From positions 124,001 to 188,000 of the forward strand of contig QWDQ01000048.1 in NCBI GenBank assembly GCA_003868215.1: a stretch of DNA of 64,000 bases, given 5' to 3'. Under the pieces are notes generated by a model. The model did not search any database, was not told the DNA's origin, and saw only the letters and a list, made by a program, of their open reading frames with translations. The translations under genes were made by a program, and so were the position numbers. This document shows, in pieces, positions 44,349-56,130 of this stretch (position 1 is its first letter; every line of letters begins with the position of its first letter). This DNA is from Pseudophaeomoniella oleicola. Taxonomy: Eukaryota > Ascomycota > Eurotiomycetes > Phaeomoniellales > Phaeomoniellaceae.

Positions 44349-46105
44349 ATTGGCAGTGTTCTGCAACGCCTGTCGAACAGTATAAGGATATTGATCCGAC
44401 CCACGGGACGTCACGATGAGTTCAACGTCAAAAAGATTGTGGTTGAGAGGACGGAAACGTCAAGAGATACTATTCTGCTAAATATGTATCGAGCTGTCAA
44501 GACGTCAGAGCGTCCGTCAGTCAAGGCTTGGGGGAGCTCGCCTACCAGGCGGATATTCCCGCGCTCAGCTTGATTGCATAATACCCGAGGTACAACATAA
44601 GGTAGCTTCATGCTTCATCACGTAGTTCAAGTCATAACTACTACGTACTCGCCTAATATTATCCTCTGAGCAGCAAAGTGAGTACCTAGATAGTTACAGT
44701 AGGTATGGCATAATGAGAGGTCACTACCTCCTAGATAACATATACCTCTTCGTCCTGTCAGTACTCTTGCTGTTGCACAATTGAGTACAGCTGGTACGTT
44801 TTGGGTCCCCTTAATTACTAAAGAGCATACTACGTAATTAGTAAGGTACCTAGGTAGGTAGGGAGGGAGATAAAAGGGACCTAAATCTGGACCGTGCGAG
44901 TGTAACTACTACGTACTGTATCTTGACGTGTCCATAGTAAACACGCCTAAGGCACGACCACTGGCGCCGCAGAACCCGAACTTATCGCCAAAACCGAAAT
45001 AGTTCAGCGGCTCCAATGCTCCTAGGGCTTCTGCAAGCCAATTGTTACACCACCCCTCGCGTCTATCTAAACCATCCCTTCCATCCACGACAACCTTGGA
45101 TGACAATATTGACAACCCGCCCGTTCTTCAGGTCTCCCACTTCTCCTCCATTGACGTGCACCGCGACCTTTGTTTTGCTTCATCGTGTGTCACCTTTTGA
45201 CTACTGTGACCGCGTACCGTGACTGTGATCGCGCGACACCTCAACAGCGAAATGGCTAACGAATCTTATCCCTACCTAAATGTTGAGATGGATTGTCGTG
45301 ATAGACTCATCCGAGTACAACCTATGATACTGGACAAGCAAATTGAGGTTTGGAGAAAGTTGAAATGATTGTGAGAAAAGCAAGCAAGGGTTCTTGTCTT
45401 GTCCATTGTTGGTTCTCATTCCACGTACCGTTATGTGTATGCTCGTAGAGACAATGGCCATTCTCAGTGCAAGGTCACTAAGAAACCCTTTAACTTAGCA
45501 AGGGTCGCTTTTCGTAGTAGTCGTAAGGTAATTAATTAGTTTTGGATAGGGATGGGCGATGGGACTGGGACTGGACTGGGATTGGGACTGCGAGACTGGC
45601 TCACTGGCTCACTGGGACTGGGACTGGCGACGATCCCGTTGACCCACGCTAAACCACTTCCGCTTCCAGCGCATCTTCCTGCCTCTCGACTTTCCCTGGC
45701 CGACCGTACAGTATCAATATCACTATCGTGAACTGCCACAACCACCAATCCCACCTCCACCTGGCGACTGTATCTCCTCAGACCAAACCTAGGCCTCATA
45801 TTGCAACAGCGTCACTTGAGCGCAGCGCTTGTTATACGCCAAATATCCGAGTTGAAGTTGCCTGGAGCTGTAGCCGACATTCCAACCAGTTTCACTAGCT
45901 ACCTAACTCACTTCGAGAGGGGCTAACGCATCAGCAAGGCGACGAACATAGAATCTACTCGCACGACATCGCCTCAGATCTTCTTCTTCGACTTCGGCGG
46001 ACATTACTAGAACTATCACGATCTCCACGAATTGTCGTTGCGCAAACGATCGGCGGTCCAGAGCGGACCAGTCAGTCCAGCTCTCGGAAGCGCTGAGCTA
46101 GAAAC
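44349..46105. other. Divergent spacer between peptidase and Cdh1-type gene
   Basis: About 1.76 kb without a supported gene. Recurrent words are dense: TACTACGTACT at 44639 and 44907, TACTACGTAATTAGTA near 44829, and GTACCTAGGTAGGTAG near 44846. A GGGACT-rich minisatellite lies at 45547-45629. Confidence 0.5.
45547..45629. repeat. GGGACT/ACTGGG minisatellite-like tract
   Basis: Imperfect tandem copies of GGGACT and GACTGG with GGCTCACT units in the middle, in a spacer. Confidence 0.75.
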
Positions 46106-47946
46106 ATGGCCGACGTTGAATCTCAACCAAGCGTAGCAGCTCCAGAGAGAGAGCCATCTGAACTAGAACGACCTCGAACTCCTTCTTTACATACTCCTCC
46201 GGGATCCAAAACCCCTCCAACAATTACCAGCAGGAAGGTACATACGATCGCGAACAATGTAGCAGTTTCGGACTCAATAGACGCCGAGGCGCTGTCAAAG
46301 AGGCTAAAAGACTTTGAGCCAGGACGACAAAGGGATAGGACACCCGGGCGGAGTCCAAGCAGAAAGCGTCAGCGGGTATATGGTGACAGGTGAGGCAACC
46401 CAATAGATTGCCAGAGAAGAATTACATTGCAATTTCGGGCGCCAGTGATCATACGATGAATAATCTGCTAACCAAAGTTCATTTCAGATTCATTCCCAAC
46501 CGTGAAGGTCAAGATCTCCAGGCGAGCTATAGCTTACTGCACGATGAGGGCTCGCCAGCAACACCGTCAAGAAACAAGAAGCGAACACCCCACGGCGAAC
46601 TACATTTTCAGCGAACAGAAGAAGCGAATCGGACGTACTCAAAGGTGCTTCGAAATGAATTGATGGGAGATTCAATTCCCCAGTCGCATCGATCATCTGA
46701 AAATTTCTCAACTACAATACATGATCCGACAAGATCCCATACCCCTCCAAGTCATCACTCCGCCAGTTTACCTCCTGCTAGTCTGACGCCCTCGACACCC
46801 CACAAAAATTTATTTTCTTATGCTCGTCGAGGTTCCGGGCAGCCTACTCCTTCACGTACTCCACATTCTCGGCACACAGCGAATTTCAATGTCAATTCAG
46901 ATCTATACAGCGTCTCTCCAATAAACTTCGACTCCCAAAGGATATTACAATCTCCAAGAAAGCAGCCGCGGAATGTTTCCAAAGTACCGTACAAAGTTCT
47001 GGACGCTCCGGACTTAGCTGACGACTTCTACCTAAATCTTGTGGACTGGGGGTCCAGTAACGTTCTGGGCGTGGGCCTCGGATCTTGTGTATATATGTGG
47101 AATTCACAATCCGGGAGGGTTACCAAATTGTGCGAGCTACAAGACGACCTGGTGACCTCGGTCTCTTGGATACAGCGTGGTTCGCACGTTTCAATAGGGA
47201 CCAACAAAGGGTTCGTGCAAATATGGGATGCCGAGCGTTGTCGACGATTACGGACTATGACTGGCCACACTGCTCGAGTTGGGGCGCTTGCGTGGAATGA
47301 TCACATTCTTACATCTGGCTCGAGAGACCGTCTGATATATCATCGGGACGTCCGTTCCCCAGACCAATATCTTCGCCGTCTCGCCGGTCATAAGCAAGAA
47401 GTCTGCGGTCTACGATGGAATACCGAAGATGGCCAGCTTGCATCTGGTGGCAATGACAACAAACTTATGGTTTGGGATAAACTCTCCGAAACACCATTGT
47501 ATCGGTTCTCTGAACATACCGCTGCTGTAAAAGCAATCGCCTGGTCTCCTCATCAACATCATCTCCTCGCCTCGGGAGGAGGAACAGCTGATCGGAGCAT
47601 CAAATTCTGGAACACAGCTACAGGCCAAAAGGTCAAGGAAGTTGACACTGGCTCTCAAGTGTGCAATCTTGCATGGTCGAAGAACAGTGATGAGATTGTG
47701 TCTACCCACGGTTACAGTCAGAATCAAATCGTGGTTTGGAAGTATCCAAAAATGGAACAGGTAGTAAGTCTCACCGGGCATACGTACCGGGTTCTTTATT
47801 TGGCCATGAGTCCCGACGGACAGACGGTCGTCACGGGCGCAGGAGATGAGACATTGAGATTTTGGAAGGTCTTTGGGAAGAAAAGCGGGCGGGAAGGAGA
47901 GGGAGCGGGTGCTGGCCGATTAGTCGACTGGGGAACAATACGGTAG
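46106..47946 (+). CDS. CDH1: APC/C activator, Cdh1/fizzy-related WD40 protein
   Basis: Two exons (46106-46389 and 46488-47946) with a 98-base intron give about 580 residues. The intron splits the C-box, which reads DRFIPNRE after splicing; this motif binds the anaphase-promoting complex. A Ser/Thr-Pro-rich disordered region (many SPAT, RTPH and SRTPH sites) suits control by cyclin-dependent kinase. KVLRNELMG follows. Seven WD repeats form the propeller (WGSSNVLGVGLGSCVYMW, WIQRGSHVSIGTNKGFVQIW, HTARVGALAW and others). The chain ends in Ile-Arg (WGTIR), the IR tail used to dock on Cdc27. Cdh1 directs APC/C ubiquitylation of mitotic cyclins in late mitosis and G1. I prefer Cdh1 over Cdc20 because of the C-box neighbourhood, the WD order and the tail; meiotic Ama1 is less likely. 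Confidence 0.92.
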
Positions 47947-48187
47947 CAAACCTCCTTTGATGGACTCGCAGGGAATCTTTCCGGATCGTTTGATCATTGT
48001 CATGTATTTTGCTAGCTTATCACGCTTCATATCAGGGAAACTGAAAAAGATATTTTGCGCTAGGTGTTCCGGGGGCGGCGGCATGACATGAAGACCAGGC
48101 CTGCCGCGGGATGGAAACTCGTGCATTTTTGGGACATTGCATTTCAGGGATGGCAAGATTAGAAATGAAGTCATGACAAACCTTTTT

Positions 48188-48229
<42 letters not shown>

Positions 48230-48639
48230 TCCTTCCCTTTTCTTCCCTTCTCCCTCTCTCTCTTTGATCTTCTAAATGCCTTTTTCCTTTCTGTGGCGAC
48301 AATACATACCTGCAGATCTTCTGACAACATGAGGTATCTAGAAGTGTGGCCCACGTATGTATTACCAAAGGGAGAGACGAGGATACTGGAACTCGTATAA
48401 TGCATACATTGAGATAAATAAATCAAGATAAAACTCATGAATAGATATATCTACCTGATAAAGCTATCTATCATCGGATATATTAGATATGTAGTTGAAA
48501 AACTACGGAAAGAGACACTTGCCCTCCCCCGTTCTCCCTTTTTCCACCTACCGTCTGCCTGAGATGAGACATCGGTAAGGATAACTAGAAAGTTGAAAAG
48601 GGGTTGGGAGTTTCAAAAAAACAAAGAAAAACTATTTAG
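47947..48639. other. Convergent 3' spacer with (AT)n
   Basis: About 690 bases. It holds the (AT)17 tract at 48191-48224 and pyrimidine-rich sequence after it. No gene seen. Confidence 0.6.
48191..48224. repeat. (AT)17 microsatellite
   Basis: Seventeen uninterrupted AT dinucleotides in the shared 3' region of two convergent genes; self-complementary. Confidence 0.95.
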
Positions 48640-49974
48640 TTACAGGACCAATCTACCCGGTTCGACTTGAAGGACCGTCTTGACCCGTTCCAAAAACGTT
48701 CTTGCTCTCTTCGCTTCACTCTTGGGCACGGTGACGCTGAAGACGTTGACAGCGCCGCCGGTTGATGCGGAAATTGGGGTTGTTGTCGTTGCGATTGAAG
48801 AGGTGAAGGTTGCCGAGGGTTTTGTAGATTTGACTTTGCCGCTTAAGATGTCGATAATGTCTGGTTGTTTGCGTGATGCGCGGCTTGGTTTGGGGGAGGG
48901 TGCGGAAAAGGTGGATGGGGGGAGAGCGGTAATTTGAGGGATGTAGGTTCCACGGCTGGTCTTGGGGTTGAGGGTGTCAAGGCCGAGCACTGCGTTGAAG
49001 AGGTCATCTTGAGTGGTCTTTGTGCGAGGCAGAGCATCATTGGCAATGTCGGTTGCTCGTGCGAGGAAGGTGGTGAGCGGTATTATGACACCGATCGTGT
49101 CTTCAATGCGTTTTTGGGTTGCGAGGACGGCGGAGAGTGAGATCGGGAGTGACACTTCGGTGAGAGGTGGGAGTTCCGGTTGACTTGGAACCGCTGCAGC
49201 GGGCTTAGCTTCGGGTTGCTTCGCTGGAGCCGCCAGCTTAACGTTCGAGAGATCCAAATGGCCCATGTGTTCGATCCGTTCGGATTGCTTAGATGAATAG
49301 TCCGCGGGAATTGATCCTAGGTATGCCAGGACATCGCCTTTGAGCAGACGACCTTGCGGACCAGTGGCAGCGATCTTGGATATTTCGGATTCTGGGATAT
49401 GCTTTTCGTGAATCAAAGCAATGACGGAAGGGTAGAGAGGGTATTTCTCGTTTTGGCCAGATCCTTGAGGTGCAGCGGCAGACTTCTTCGGTGGCTCTGT
49501 TGGCGCACTCTCCTTGGGCTGAAGGGCTTTGGCATCTTCGCCTTTGGATTTCTTCTCCTCCATGTCGCCTTTCGGACCCTCTTCTGAATTTGAAAGAGGC
49601 TTGCTGTCGTCCTGTGGTATTTCCAGCGACTTTGGATCGTCGCCTTCTTCGCCGATGACAGCTATCCTCGATCCGACTTGAACAGACTTTTCGCCATCTT
49701 GCTTGAATATCTTTACCATAACTCCTGGATCCTGCGCTTCCACATCCATAGTAGCCTTGTCGGTCTCGATCTCCAGGAGAATATCCCCAGCTTGGAAAGA
49801 ATCACCTTCTTTGACCTTCCAGGTGGCTATGTTTCCTTCCGTCATAGTCGGTGACAAAGCTGGCATTGTAAAATTCTGTGCATCCAGCCGTGACACTGAC
49901 GATGTAAAGGCTCGCCGGCATACGTGAGATCGGAGTTGGCGACCAATCAGTCGCGCGGGTAGACGAGATGCCAT
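48640..49974 (-). CDS. PDX1: Pyruvate dehydrogenase protein X (E3-binding protein)
   Basis: Single exon, 444 residues from the ATG at 49974 (MASRLPARLIGRQLRSHVCR), a clear mitochondrial presequence; the frame is open further up but without ATG. The lipoyl domain follows (MPALSPTMTEGN and ETDKATMDVEA, lipoyl Lys at about residue 73). Next, after an acidic/Pro linker, is the peripheral subunit-binding domain (YPSVIALIHEKHIPESEISK, about 180-218) with GRLLKGDVLAYL. The C-terminal part resembles the E2 core but is short and lacks the HxxxDG acetyltransferase motif, so this is the E3-binding protein rather than E2. It anchors dihydrolipoamide dehydrogenase to the complex in the matrix. It is divergent to a mitochondrial membrane protein gene, 459 bases apart. 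Confidence 0.93.
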   Translation of the reverse strand: MASRLPARLIGRQLRSHVCRRAFTSSVSRLDAQNFTMPALSPTMTEGNIATWKVKEGDSFQAGDILLEIETDKATMDVEAQDPGVMVKIFKQDGEKSVQVGSRIAVIGEEGDDPKSLEIPQDDSKPLSNSEEGPKGDMEEKKSKGEDAKALQPKESAPTEPPKKSAAAPQGSGQNEKYPLYPSVIALIHEKHIPESEISKIAATGPQGRLLKGDVLAYLGSIPADYSSKQSERIEHMGHLDLSNVKLAAPAKQPEAKPAAAVPSQPELPPLTEVSLPISLSAVLATQKRIEDTIGVIIPLTTFLARATDIANDALPRTKTTQDDLFNAVLGLDTLNPKTSRGTYIPQITALPPSTFSAPSPKPSRASRKQPDIIDILSGKVKSTKPSATFTSSIATTTTPISASTGGAVNVFSVTVPKSEAKRARTFLERVKTVLQVEPGRLVL

Positions 49975-50433
49975 GTTGAGGATGTCGTCCAGAGACTGCG
50001 CAGGAGTATAAAGCACGGGATCGCTCAATGAGGAGATCGCACAGCTCTCCCGATACACCTAGACCGTCTTGACGCCGAGCATACCCAATTGACCGAGTCG
50101 TCGAGTGTTGAGATAAGTCAAACGTCGGAGATCAAGATGGTTGGGAAGCCCTGATGCGGGCCGAAAGCTCGACGAGAAATTGCGGACGAGAAAGCTTCGG
50201 AGCGGAACCAATTGGAGATACCGATTGGCCGGAGAGATCCACTAGAGCTCTTTTACTTCTTGTACAAATAGTCAAGCATCTATTCAAGAGACATCTTTCT
50301 ACAGTATAGTGGTCTATGGCCGTTGGTACCTCATGGACCCGTACTGTAGCTTTTCAGACTCAATCATCACCGACTGCTGCTTCTGTCCAGCCTGAATTCG
50401 AACGTTCCCTTGGAGAAGCGTCAAGTACGGAAC
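49975..50433. promoter_or_regulatory. Divergent promoter, PDX1 and mitochondrial membrane protein
   Basis: A 459-base gap between two start codons, both for proteins with mitochondrial leaders, so a shared promoter is possible. No specific site recognised. Confidence 0.5.
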
Positions 50434-51243
50434 ATGGCCCCCCAAGCAGCTCTCCTGCGGCTCCCGCTACAAGCTTGCAATGGGCCAGCAAGGATCTCTA
50501 TGAGAAGACCGCAGATATTTCAGAGTATCAAATCAGTCCATTGGCGCAATGCCTCATCTCCGTCAACCTCCAATTCCACGTCACATACTACGCGCAGATC
50601 AAGCAAATCAATACCTACTGGGCAGTTCATGAGCCAGGCTGCATTGGATGCCGAGTACAATAGGAGAATCGCAGAACAGGGGACAACTCGAATGATTTAC
50701 GACAGCCCACGCGCTGTTGGGTATTTTGCTGGCATATATAGTCTTTCCGCATTCTCGTTGGGGTATTCGATGGTTCTCGCCCACGACTATGTTTTCACAG
50801 GTCTGCCAGGTGTCCCGGTGTGGGCGCAGTACACCTTTGCAATCCCTGCTGTGGCTCTCTCACTATTTGGGACATATGTCTTCCTCAAGAGCACCAACAT
50901 TATACGCAAGATTCAGGCCGTTCCCAGTCCGTCAGGGCTCAACTTAAACGTATATGTGAGACGGACCTTTCCACTTCCCTATACAAAGGACAAAGTAATC
51001 ACCGCTAGACCTGGGGACATCAGGTTGGAAAGAAGGCTAGTCCAACTGACAAATGAACCCGAGTTTATCGCCTCAAAAAGTATTCTACACAGTCTTTTCG
51101 CCGGGTCCAGAAGAATATTCACATCTGAAGACTTTGTCAACGTGAGAATGGTGGATGTTGACGGAACCTTCAAACTTGACTTGAGGGGTTCGTTCGAGAA
51201 AGATAAACGGTTTCTCAGGTCGGCTCTCCGGTTTGAGGACTAA
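50434..51243 (+). CDS. Mitochondrial two-helix membrane protein (TMEM223/TMEM186-like?)
   Basis: Single exon, 269 residues from the ATG at 50434 (MAPQAALLRLPLQACNGPAR). The first 70 or so residues are basic and Ser/Thr-rich, as in mitochondrial leaders. Two hydrophobic helices follow (GYFAGIYSLSAFSLGYSMVL and YTFAIPAVALSLFGTYVFL), separated by a short loop. The C-terminal part is soluble and charged (RRTFPLPYTKDKVITARPGD, then ERRLVQLTNEP). This layout and the FPLPY segment recall TMEM223/TMEM186-type proteins linked to respiratory-complex assembly, but I would not rely on that. Function unknown. It is divergent to the PDX1 gene. Confidence 0.75.
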   Translation: MAPQAALLRLPLQACNGPARISMRRPQIFQSIKSVHWRNASSPSTSNSTSHTTRRSSKSIPTGQFMSQAALDAEYNRRIAEQGTTRMIYDSPRAVGYFAGIYSLSAFSLGYSMVLAHDYVFTGLPGVPVWAQYTFAIPAVALSLFGTYVFLKSTNIIRKIQAVPSPSGLNLNVYVRRTFPLPYTKDKVITARPGDIRLERRLVQLTNEPEFIASKSILHSLFAGSRRIFTSEDFVNVRMVDVDGTFKLDLRGSFEKDKRFLRSALRFED

Positions 51244-52197
51244 GCGTAAACTTTTACATTACAGGGATCCATCATCAAGTTATATCGAACGTTGAACGGA
51301 GTGCAGAGAGAGATCTGTGCAGATCACTGTCGATAGACATCAGGTTCGATGTCTCGTCCGAGTCGTCGCATGCTGTGCTTCATATTTGTCAAGCTTGGAG
51401 AGACTACGTGGCGATGAGATCACAGAAGAAGGCCGAACCCTTTCTACGCACTCTACCTACATCGTTCAGTCCTGACAGCCACTGTCAACTGCGGGTACCA
51501 AGTTCAAGTGCCTGGGTATCCATGGCTGGTAGGCAAATGCAATCCATCTCTATTGAGCCATCAACTCGCCACATCATATCTCTCCATCTTTTCGCACGAA
51601 GACAGCGGTGAGCCAGATCGGCTTGGTGGACAGACAAAAAATATACACGAGGAAACATCATGTTTGCAGCCTGCACCAGTGAAGGGTACGAAAATGGACG
51701 CTCCATGAATAGGCAGGCGCCTTCCGTGAAACTCGTTGATGCGCTGGAAGGCTCGTGGCATTCCCAAGGAGGGTTAGCCCTCTGGAGCTTCCCCGGTCAC
51801 ACGTCCAGGGAATTTCAGTTGCAGGCGTTGATTGCATCACGATAGCTGGGAGGATTAGAGACCAACGACAGTGCAAACTTCCAACTTTGTCCGAGGGAAA
51901 TACTCCTGGACTAGATTGATACAGAAATGGCTTTAGATGGGAGCTTTGGGAGCGGGGTGGGGGGAGACTACAGTTAGGGCCGAGATGATAGTTCGAGGCT
52001 ATCAGCATTCGGTATATTCGCTTGATTACCATCTACCAGGCTTGACGTGTATATAAGTACGGTCACGAGTGGAATTAGCCAAGAAGACCTGTACTGATAT
52101 CTTGTACGATAAAAGAACATGTACGTAATCCCTTGGCTGGATCCAAGGACCTCTAGAACCAGAACAACGAATATGCAATCTGAATCTTTCGCTCCCC
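51244..52197. other. Convergent 3' spacer before SMC1
   Basis: About 950 bases between the mitochondrial protein gene and the SMC1 stop. Several short open frames lack any recognisable product. No notable repeats. Confidence 0.5.
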
Positions 52198-55100
52198 TCA
52201 TTGATACTTCCGCAACTGCAGTCCTGATTAGTCGTCGTTTTACGCCATCGAATTGGGGAAATACTCACATCAAGCGTCAACGCCTTTGAACTATTCGCGA
52301 CCTGGTCCCTGTAGATCCCAACCAGAGCTTCACTTTGCTGGAAGAACACGGGTTTCAGTGAGATGGTCAAGAACTGCAGACCGGGACCGGCATGCTCGCG
52401 GATGTATTTGGCAATCTTCGCGACATTGGCGTTGTCGAGCGCTGCATCGACTTCGTCGAGGACGAAGAACGGAGATGGTTGGAATGAATGGATGGCGAAG
52501 AGGAGAGCGAGTGCGGCCATCGTCTTCTCACCACCAGACAGGTGTTCCATGTCCCGAAATCTCTTCAGTGGAGGCATGGCGTGGTATTTGATGCCGTCCA
52601 AGTAAGGCTCCTCCGAGTCTTCAATGTCGAGATAAGCTTGACCACCTAGTGGATAATTAGGGCTTTTGGTAAGATCGCGGTAGATGGGAGCAATATTCTC
52701 CGATATGTGATTGAAGGCCCGGTTGAATAACTCCTGGCGCTTTTCTTTGAGGTCCTCGAATTCCTCTTTGAGCTCGCGGTAGTTCCGGCGCGATTGTTCA
52801 TATTCTCTTTCCGCTGAACGAAGCTTTTGTTCTGTACTGTCAAGGCGATCGATAGCACGCATATTTGGAGCCATCTTGTCCAAGTCGGTAGTTAGTGACT
52901 TTATAGTGTCCTGAAGTCTCTGTTCCACTCCTTCGTCATCTTCGTCCTCTTTCAGCTCTTCATCTAAAGCATCAAAGTCCGGTTGAATGCCGTAATCTTG
53001 AATCCTGGGGGACTGAATTGCCGACGACTGAGGATCTTCATCGAGGTCCATAACATCTTCATCTCCTTGTGGTACATCATCGATAGGTAATCTTTCAAGT
53101 TTGGCAGAACTGGAGCTCAGAGGAATTTTGATGTCCTCGAGCTTGCACCGTTTGAGAAGGTTATAGCGATTCAATGCCGTCCTCTGTATGTCGCCCTCGT
53201 ACTGGGAAATTTCTCTCATGGTTCCCTCCACGTGCTTGCTCCTCTTTTGAAGTTGCCGACGAGCTTCTGTGACATGCTCCGATGCTACGTTCAGCAGCTC
53301 CTTCTGCTTGTCCAAGTCTTCGCCAAGTTGCTCAAGCTCGGCGTTCAGAACATCAAGCTCTTCTTGGATGGCTTCGCGTTGCTCTTCGAGGTCTTCAATA
53401 AAAGCTTTGTCACTCTCAATCTGGTTTTGCAGAGCTTCGATTCGATTCTCTGTAGACTCCAAGCGTTGTGTTTCGAAGCTGAGCTGATTATCAATCCGAC
53501 TCCTTTGTGTTGTGAACTCTAGCCTCTTCTGTGCAGCTTCTTGCTGCAACTGTCCTTGACTGGATTCGTATTGACGAATGTCATCGAAGCCCAATTGCTG
53601 GCAGAAGTCAGCAAACACCTCGTCTTCAATGCTACCGACAGCATCTTGATATTCTTGGATTTCCTCGTCGAGGCTGTCCAACTCTCGCTGTTCTTTGTCA
53701 TATTTCGGCCTTATCTCTTGCAGTTGTTGTTTGGCGAAATCAACCTCTTTCTTCTTACTATCGAGGTTTTTGGTCAAGGCATCGATCTCATCCTTTTCTT
53801 GCCTATACCTATCGCTAAAAGCGTCAAGTTCGGCCTTTGCACGCTCTTCTTCGGGGTCCAAATGATGCGTCTTTGGAAGAGCGGCAAAGTCTGCCATAAG
53901 CTTCTCCTTCAGGCGGTACAGGTTGTCGACCTCGGTATCATCCCATTTCCGTTTGTTATGGTCCGAACCCTTGCCACCGGTCAACAGACCGCCTTTGTGG
54001 ACAACAAAACCATCGATCGAGACGGCTTTGGCGTCCACTCTTCGCTGGTAGACCAATTCTTTCGCGATATCAAAGTCATCGCAAACGATGGAATCCCCAC
54101 ATGCATACATGATTGCCTTCGCCAGAGAATCGTCGTAATTCACAGTATCAATGGCCGGTCGCATTCCCCGGTGCATCCCCCTAAGGCTAGAGTCTGGCTG
54201 CTGAACCTTAATGCTGTCCAAAGGAATGAATGTAGCCTGGCCCGCCCTTTGGTCTCGCAGATGTTGAATGCAGTCTTTCGCAGTCTTCTCAGTATCAACC
54301 ACGACCGCGTCAAAATGGCGGCCCAGAATGATTCCAACGGCTTCCTCATATTTCTTCTGCTTCGGCTTACACAACTCGTGCACCCGACCCTTCACCCCAG
54401 GAAACATGCGTTTAAGAGTTGAGATGGTTTCCTTCATGCGAAGCTCCTTTTCGTTTTGTTTCCGGCCACCATCTGCTTCGAGGAGTTTGCTAGCAACCTC
54501 GGCGATCTTCTCATCCAGCTCAGTACGTATCTGTGCCGTCCGAGTCCTCTCTGAACTGAGCGTGTTTACCTCCTTTTTCTTCTCCTCAAATGTGCGTTTT
54601 GTTTGTTTATATGCCTCGCTACGATCCTTCTTCAGCTGCTCAATATTGCGATATTCGGACTCTTTGGATTTCAATTGGTATTCGTACTCATCGAGTCGGC
54701 TCTTGAGACTGCCTACAGTGCCTTCATTCGCTGTTTGGAGTCGCTTAAGATTGTCAACGCGAATTTGATCTGTAGACGCACGTTTGTTGACCTCCTCTTT
54801 GAGTTTGTTGTATTGCAGGAGATCAGCCTCAGACAAGTGCGCTCCTTGCTTGCTAGCAGTCTTTGCCCACTCTGCTTCCCATTGGGCTTGTGCTCTTTCT
54901 ACAACCTTAGCATCCTTCTGAAGTTGCTGGACCGTTGCTGCTTGCCCATCCCTCTCCTTCGAGATTTCGGATACTCGAGCGCTGCTCTTCGCAATCTTTC
55001 TATTGGTAACTTCGATTTTCTCATCAAGAGGCACTAGAGAGTTCGTCTTCTCATTGATAGCAATCTCCTTTTGCTTGATGGCCCTCTCGACTCTATTGAC

Positions 55101-56130
55101 ATCCTTATTAATGCGCGCTTGCTCCTTCTTGGTGTTCTCAAGGTTCTTCTCGTACTTCTCGACATTGCGCCTGTGTTCCTTGAGTTCTTCTTGGTGCTTT
55201 TGGATCTCAGTACTGGCTTCGTCGATGGTCTCTTGAAAGCGATACAACTTCCAGAGCACGTGATTAATTATGGCCTGGTCACGTTCATCGGCTTTTCTTG
55301 CATAATTCTCTGCTTCACGCTTTTGCTCTTGATATTGCTTGATCTCTGAGTTGATTCCACGCCGACGATTGAGTTGAAAGGTCTGTTGTTCAGCAGCCTC
55401 TTCCGTCTCAAGCTTCAGCTTGTCGTATTCCGCTTTGTATTCCAGACTGCCCGAGATCTGTTCGATCAGGCGTGTCAAGTCCTTGGGGGATTGCGAGGCG
55501 ATCGCTTCGACGTCACCTTGAAAAACAAGGAAATTCCTTGCTTTGATTAAAATGTTTTCCTGTTCGAGCGCTTCATTGTACTGTTGGGCAGTGACGACGC
55601 GATTATTGATACGATATTCGCTAACACCTTGACTAGTGATTGTGCGTTTCCATTGCTGCTCATCGCCAGCATCGTCTTCATAAACTGCCATCACCCATGC
55701 AGATTTGGGATCATTCCGTTCACCGGCTGTTTCTTGAGTGCTGGCTTGCGTCGCCTCATCTTGCTGAGTGTCGGCCCCTTCCACAGTTGCCGAACCGTCA
55801 TCGTTGATTTTCGAAGTCTTCAAGACTCGGCCCCTGTAGACAAGGTCGCGCAAGTGGGTCGAACGTAAATGTGAGGACTTGATTCCTAGTACGAAGGAGA
55901 TCGCATCCATACTACCTCAAGTCAGTCACTGTCCAGTGTATAGCCATCAATAACTAACGAATTGGATTTACCGGACCCATTGGGTCCAATGATGGAAGTG
56001 AAATAAGCATCTCCAAAGAGCAGAGTATGATGGCCCTTGTAAGACTTGAAATCTATGGATGTTCAGCGCATGCGACAGTTCGAACTGATGTTGACCTACT
56101 GTAGACTTCAAGACGTATGAGTTTCCCCAT
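52198..56130 (-). CDS. SMC1: Cohesin subunit SMC1
   Basis: Four exons (56130-56100, 56052-55959, 55911-52269, 52215-52198) with introns of about 47, 47 and 53 bases give about 1261 residues, the usual length. The start MGKLIRLEVY joins to NFKSYKGHHTLLFGDAYF, then the Walker A loop GPNGSGKSNS, which spans the second intron. Long coiled coils flank the hinge (FPGVKGRVHELCKPKQKKYE, GRHFDAVVVDTEKTAKD). The ABC signature HLSGGEKTMAALALLFAIHS and Walker B FFVLDEVDAALDN close the ATPase head. The final exon encodes only LRKYQ and stop. SMC1 pairs with SMC3 to form the cohesin ring that holds sister chromatids. The SMC1 identity is favoured over other SMCs by the N- and C-terminal motifs (YRDQVANSSKALTLDLRKYQ). 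Confidence 0.96.

Noticed and set aside
44349-44414. Longer N terminus for the aspartyl aminopeptidase
   Set aside because: The extension begins with GTG; the first ATG is at 44348 and fits the family's start.
49975-50058. Longer N terminus for the PDX1 protein
   Set aside because: It begins with GTG and the added residues are not leader-like; the ATG at 49974 starts a typical mitochondrial presequence.
53541-54422. 293-codon plus-strand frame opposite SMC1
   Set aside because: Antisense shadow of SMC1 coiled-coil sequence; hydrophobic content follows from reversing Glu/Lys-rich codons.
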